DNA of 64,000 nt, taken from Siphonodentalium dalli (Eukaryota; Mollusca; Scaphopoda; Gadilida; Siphonodentaliidae). Where the stretch lies: NCBI GenBank assembly GCA_032622095.1, contig CP136065.1, positions 247,257,474 to 247,321,473 on the forward strand, written 5' to 3'. Both the position numbers and the translations under genes were made by a program. The notes beneath the pieces are model-generated. The model saw only the letters and a list, made by a program, of their open reading frames with translations. It searched no databases and was not told the DNA's origin. Below, piece after piece: positions 55,301 to 61,900 of the stretch; the stretch's first letter is position 1; each line of letters opens with the position of its first letter.

Positions 55301-55876
55301 TTTAGTTTTCACAAGATGGACAAACAAAGACGCATGGACATTAAACCGACCGTGGTTGAATTATGACAATGTGAAGAAAGCAATGTTTTGTAAAGTGCAT
55401 TGACGCCGGTATACAAGCAATTTGTTCGTAACATGTGCAGGCTGTTTTAATCTGGAGAAAGATTACGTCACTCTGCACGAAGCAGCAAAAGGTCATTATT
55501 AATTTTTACATTTAATCCCCCAGTCAGCCCATTGTCTGTCTGGTCACTCACGGCGCGCCTGTACAATGCATGTTTATGATGACATTGTATTTATGACGGT
55601 CGATGTTTATGAGCACCAAGTGTAAGACAATAGCTTAATCAGCCAAATGTGAATCACGACAGATATTTTGTGGCTATTTGTCGTCAATACCGATACAGTC
55701 AAAATAATATGCATGCTTTTATGACAGATTGTAATTTGATGATGGCGTAACAATATTAAGTTATTAGTTTCCAGATGTCACTTAGATATTTTCGCAAGGA
55801 TAACTATTTAATGATTTAAAAATAGATATTGATATAAAACAAAACAAAATGACATTAAGAAGGACAATACCGGGTT

Positions 55877-55909
<33 letters not shown>

Positions 55910-58900
55910 ATCACTCTTTCACATAAAGATTAATAAATTTTTAATAAATGATATATATAAAAATACTTGTAGTTCATCAAAATTATTTAAACTATTGTGT
56001 ATTTTACCTTTGTCTGTTAGATTTTACGTTTTAGTCATTAATTGTGAACCGACCAGAAAACGATGATTTAATTTGGCCAAAGTTGTTTTTAATTTGGCCA
56101 AAAAACATTTGGCTAAAGTTTTTTTCATTTGGCTAATAAAATTTTCATTTGGCTAAACTTTTGGCTAAAGTTTTTTTCGGTCCAGCGCGAACACTGGTTA
56201 TATCTTATATCGGACAGGGTATCGATAATGTTTAGGCCTATAACTTTGACATAACTTTAATAGAAGGTTCCTATTTATTTCTATTCACAGCGCATTATGT
56301 TTGTTTAAGCCAAGGAAGAGGTTAGGTATGTGTAACAGTGAGAATGGTCATCTGAAACTAGATATGGTAGCATTAATGCAATGAACAGAAGCCATGCAGA
56401 ATGAGGTTCCCAGAGGGTGAATTTAGTGATTCTAGCCTGCTATGCGGGATAGCGTCACTAAATTCACCCTCTGGGAACCTCATTCTGTGAATGACACACA
56501 CTCTAAACTCAGGATTGCCCTTCACACAGCTGAAACAGAAAGGTGTGCATGCCTCACTATTTGGTTAAGTTTACACAATACTTGGTACAGTATAGCATTG
56601 GCAGGTTTAATGATGATCAACCGTTCCATCGCAGCATCAAAGGTTGTATACCATTTATATAAATCCATCAATCAAGGAGTTCACTGCCCACTACATTGCA
56701 TCTCAGACAAATCATTACAATCAAAGAGTTCAAATTCAAAGCGACGTCATCAAAACAATATTTTATATTGCGACGTCTGACAGCTTGATGCAAATAGGCC
56801 ACACCATTTGATGTAATTTTTGTGTTCAATGCTGCATTTGGTATTTCTATTAATAGCTAACTGGGGTTTGTTCTGATTGCCAATGCCTGCATTGTCTCAT
56901 GGATGATATTAGTCAAAATGAAATGATTTATTAAAATGTAAGATAAGACTACGGGTATACAGAGTCTGACCTGATGTGCGAAAGAGAAACTAGTACTAGT
57001 TAGAATTAGCTCAAATTAGTACTTTTTGAACATTATTTCCCTGTTTCCCTGTATGTGCAGTTAGTGCACCAAAGAAAAATAGTGTGCCTGGGTCAAAATC
57101 AGACCCAAAATTTACTGTGCACCTACCTTTCCAAAATAAAAGGACTGGAATGAGCAGATAAAATAGGAGGAATGTGAGTGAGTGAGATACCAGTATATAT
57201 GAGCAGCAACTACTTGTAATTACGGTAGATATAGTAGACGGACTTGAAAATATAACTCACCCAATTGTTAGGTCGAAGGTCGTTGGTAAGAATATCATCA
57301 CGGTCTGACAAACTTGTAGTTCGTTGCCAGTTTCTGTTCTGTTGAGATTCTGAGGCGCTGGCCATTATTTAACCTGAAAGATGAAGGCGAAAGTTCGTTA
57401 AACAGTTGTTGTTGAGATTCTGGGGAGCTGGTCATATACAGGTTTTCTGCTAGGGTTGGGGGAATGTGACCCCTCCAGCTACTCCTCACCCAGGGGGAAA
57501 TCTCAGTCTATGCAACTAACTGTGAATATCTACTCTTGGGCTCCAAAAAAGCATGCAAAGCAGTATTGAGAGTATGGGGTGGAAAATTCTGCTGAAGTCA
57601 ATAAGAGTACAGGGAAGAATAACATTACATGTTCCAACAAGTCTATCTGAAATGCTACCGGTATAACATAAATCATATATTACTCTAATTATGCACTGTT
57701 TTTGTCATATAATTAATTACTAAACAGACTACAGCAACATGTTTGCTCTATCTTTTCCTAACCTGAGTGAAGACTCCACTGATAACTATTAAGTATAGCC
57801 ATTATAACTATCACAATTTTAAAATAATTATATGGACCCAATTAAGCAAAACAAAAAGTTACTTAATTATCAGTGCAATCATAGGGTGTCATTAATTAGG
57901 TGAGATCGATTGTGCAATCGGAATTGGATTCCGCGAATAACAGCCCATGATAAAATAACAGGACTTCGCACCGGCCCTTTTGTTTGCAGTTTGCCGATTG
58001 TCCAAATTTCTAAGCACAAAATACATATGCTACTGCTAGTTTTAACTTTTAATAAATGCATGCCCTTCAGTCGGCATACTGGATGCGGAACAATAGTTGC
58101 AGCTGTGTAAAAAGAAAGTTCATATTGGTATTGCTCAAATAGTCTGATATAGTAGTTGATATAGTTAGTCTTTATTGAGCATGCCAATGAATATACATGT
58201 ATGCTGTCGAAAAGGAAGTTATTGGTTGAATAATGTGGAAACGAAAGAGACTCCAAGAAAGCTTTAACCCTTTACCCAACAAACCGGCCAAAACCGGCCA
58301 AATAAAGCTTCAACAGCCTAAAATATCTTCGGTCTGTCTCAATAGAACCATACAAATATGGATATCATTGGAACCGGTTCCTTGACCACATTGTGATAGT
58401 TACAGTTATGCCCTGTGCCAATGCATTCTCTTATATATGCGAGTCGACCATAGGTCGCCTCGCATATATATAAGAGAATGCATTGGCCTAAAAAAAAAAA
58501 AAAATTAACACTTTTTACCATTTTTTCTTACATTCTTTAACAATTTTATAATTTTTAATGTGTTAAGCCAATGCATTCTCTTATATATGCGAGGCGACCT
58601 ATGGTCGACTCGCATATATAAGAGAATGCATTGGCACAGGGCCCTTCTGTTGGGTAAAGGGTTAAACAGCTGACCTCATAACTTAGTTTCATATTGAGAG
58701 CATGCCATAAGACGTCACATACTGTGTCAAGGCTTTGATAAATACTTCTACACAATGAATTAGTATAAAGTTAGCAAGACTATACCATGGGAGTGATGAT
58801 GCATTGACGTTACCGTAGATAGTACTAGATACTTTGTAAACCATACGCATGTCTTGATGTCGGTTCTGTCCGTAGTGGGACGAAGAAAACTGCGTGTTAC

Positions 58901-61900
58901 AGGTAATTGTTATGTAGTTTCGTAATGCAGGATACAAAGTTATGTTACTAGTTAGTTCGTTGACAATATGAAGTGGCCAGGTCCTGAGGCTGAACCCAAA
59001 TCACTGCAATTATGTGGCCTATGAAAACTACAGAAAAATGTTGGCATTCACTCCCATTGTAGATGGTTTGGTTTATATCTGTTCTTGCGCTTCAATACAT
59101 CTACATGTATCTCACACGCCGGCTCACACACATTACGGAGAGCCTGGAATCGAGTAGATCCATATTTTGAATTTGTCCATTTTCATTAAATATTTTTATT
59201 TTTCTATATTTTTAACAATACATGTATAATACTTGATATGAGCCCACATTATAGACTTCTTAGTCTCAAGGTGGTCAACCCATGGGATATAGAAACAAGA
59301 AACTCAGATTCAAAGTTACAGATGATATATATTTCTTTCTTCATAAGATTATCAAATGTATTCCGCTGTGTGGTGATTTACATACCGCTATATTTAAAGT
59401 AATTGACCACCAGTAACGTGGTGTCACCCCCGTTAATATGGCGGTACTATACCGCGGTATCCTCCAATACCGCGGTACTGATACTGCTTGTTAATGCGAA
59501 CAAGTATGTGTGAGTAAATACCTCCCCTCAAAGAGTTCCATGAAAATCACCGCGGTATTCAACAAAATTAATGCGGTGCCCGCTAAAAGACCGCGGTATC
59601 ATTATCGCCCAATACCGTAACTCCACCGCCATGACCGTCTCGATTCCGCTACCGTTTATTACCGGTATCACCGCGGTCATGACCGGGGTATCACCCCGTT
59701 TTTCTGGTCAATTACTTTGAGAATAGCGGTAGTATCATGTTCGATCTGTTGTTCCATGATCTCTCTATCACCGCAAACAAACTCGATATGGTTTATGTTG
59801 AATGCTGACAACTCCTTAACTTTCATTTCAACGTTTATGTGAACGGTGCTGACTCAGCCGATGTACAGCACCTCACTTTAACCTTACTGAAGTCAGTCCT
59901 ATCCAGGTGGATTAAAAAGGAGAGTTCTTCAATTTTGGCTTCATTGTCTATCAATCTGATCTCTTTTTTGATTCTGCACGAATGTGTCCACTGCGTGCAG
60001 CGGACACCTTCGTCCAGATGTATAGCCACAACAACGTGCTGGCCTACGGAGGTACCGTAGCCATTGTTGCAGTTGTTGTGGTGTAAATTCTGTTTACTTT
60101 CCAAAGCACCGGCTGTTTTCAATGGGAGATACGTATCTATTTATAGTATGTGGGTATTTCTACCGGAAGCTACCGCCGTGCTTTTATCTCTGTTAAATGC
60201 GTGAAACATTTTAAAAGTCAGTTTAATCGATCGCAATTAAAAGTTTAGACTAGGCACTTTTAAATAGGGTCGGTCGGGTTAGCGGAAACAAACGTCTTTT
60301 TTTTAGGCCTAGGGGTCGTTGTCATAACGTTTTATACATAAATGCACACCAGTCTCTGTCGGCACAAGATTGAAATGTTACCGTAAATATTGCATCTGCT
60401 TCAATTCATAACTATTTTTCTTCCGAAGTTCTGCAATAAAATTTGTCATGGTCGCATAATTGTTCTTAGTATTAAACAGAACTGTATGGTTGTTTGATCG
60501 ATGAACGGAAGAAAATGAACTTTAAAAAAATATCAACACGTGTGCATTCATGTAGAAAACATTACAATGACCCCTGTCAGATGACACTACACGAGACTGG
60601 TGTGCATTTATGTATACAGAAATGCATACGTGCGGTGTGCATCTATGTATAAAACATTATGACAACGACCCCATTAGCGACACTGTGAGTCTGTGACTGT
60701 CAGTGAAACGGAGGTACGAAATTCACACAGTACATTTTTCAACTTGTCTCGGAGATTCTTTTTCTATCATTTTCAGAGCACTGATCATGGCACCGATGGT
60801 CAGCTAGATGGTGAAACTAAGTCTGACCGATACCATGTCAGGGAAGTCAGTAGCCGAGAGGTAGCATACTGGTCTCTCGTGCTAGCAGACCGGGGATTGA
60901 TACCTGTTCAGGTTATTCTGACAAAAATCAGAACTCGGTCAGTTGGGCCCGACGAAGCTTCGAGATTCGATTCTATTTCGAATCTTAAGTTCCGATTCGA
61001 AAGCGGTCGGGTGATTAGAGATATTTTGAATCGTTATATACAAGTCCTTATCACCAGGAATAGACTGCATTATCTATAAAAATTATGACACTCTTACCAG
61101 AAAAGCCTATATTGCGTTACTCATGCAGCTCAATAAAATAATATATATTTTTTTTAATTTCAAATTTAAAACGATATAAATATATTAAATAAACATTTTG
61201 GGCTCCATCATGTCGTCTCCAAATCCGACCAACATCTTTAAACAGCATACCGGGTACATGTGTATATGTTATCCGGGAAATGGAATATTGTTGATCATTC
61301 AACTTTCCGATGGACAGGCCCAAGTTGGGATACTAATAGTTCCTGTGGGAACGGGAAGATTCGGTCGCAGGATGATTCACAGACCCGTTCCTGTAATCCT
61401 GTTTGCGTATGCGCTATTCCCAAGTCACGATGCGCAATTTTTATATTGCACGTGCCTGCTGTGGACGACAGGGTGAAGCGCAGAAGAGTTTCCGTTTGCA
61501 ATGACTTGAATCAGACTCCATTGACTCCAAAGTTCCAAACTGCTTACTTTTCACGAACTTCACACATAGTGGCACAAAATATGAAATGATGTCGTGCCAT
61601 TCTCATATATTAAACTGTTTTAAACTGTGTTAAATATTGTTCATATCATGTGACAGAAATCTGAGTTATCTCAGTGACGTTCTAAAATAATCGGACATTT
61701 GCAACCATTTTTGCTCGTACCTCCCACTGATCGGTACCGCAAATCTAAGTGTTTGAAAAAGATTCGTTTCGAGATTCGACTCGATTTTTGAATCATCATC
61801 ATGTCAGATTCGATTCGAGATTCGATTCGATGTTGAAATTGCCGATTCGTCCGGCCCTATCAGTCAGATTACCAAGTTTGTCAGGCTGAAAAGTCTCATT

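Noticed and set aside
57879-58256. A 125-residue open frame on the minus strand upstream of exon 1
   Set aside because: No homology that I recognise, no splice signals in phase with PCM1, and composition like the surrounding intron.
60693-61079. A 128-residue open frame on the plus strand
   Set aside because: It runs across the tRNA-like fragment and into the end of a hAT element; a chance reading of repeats.
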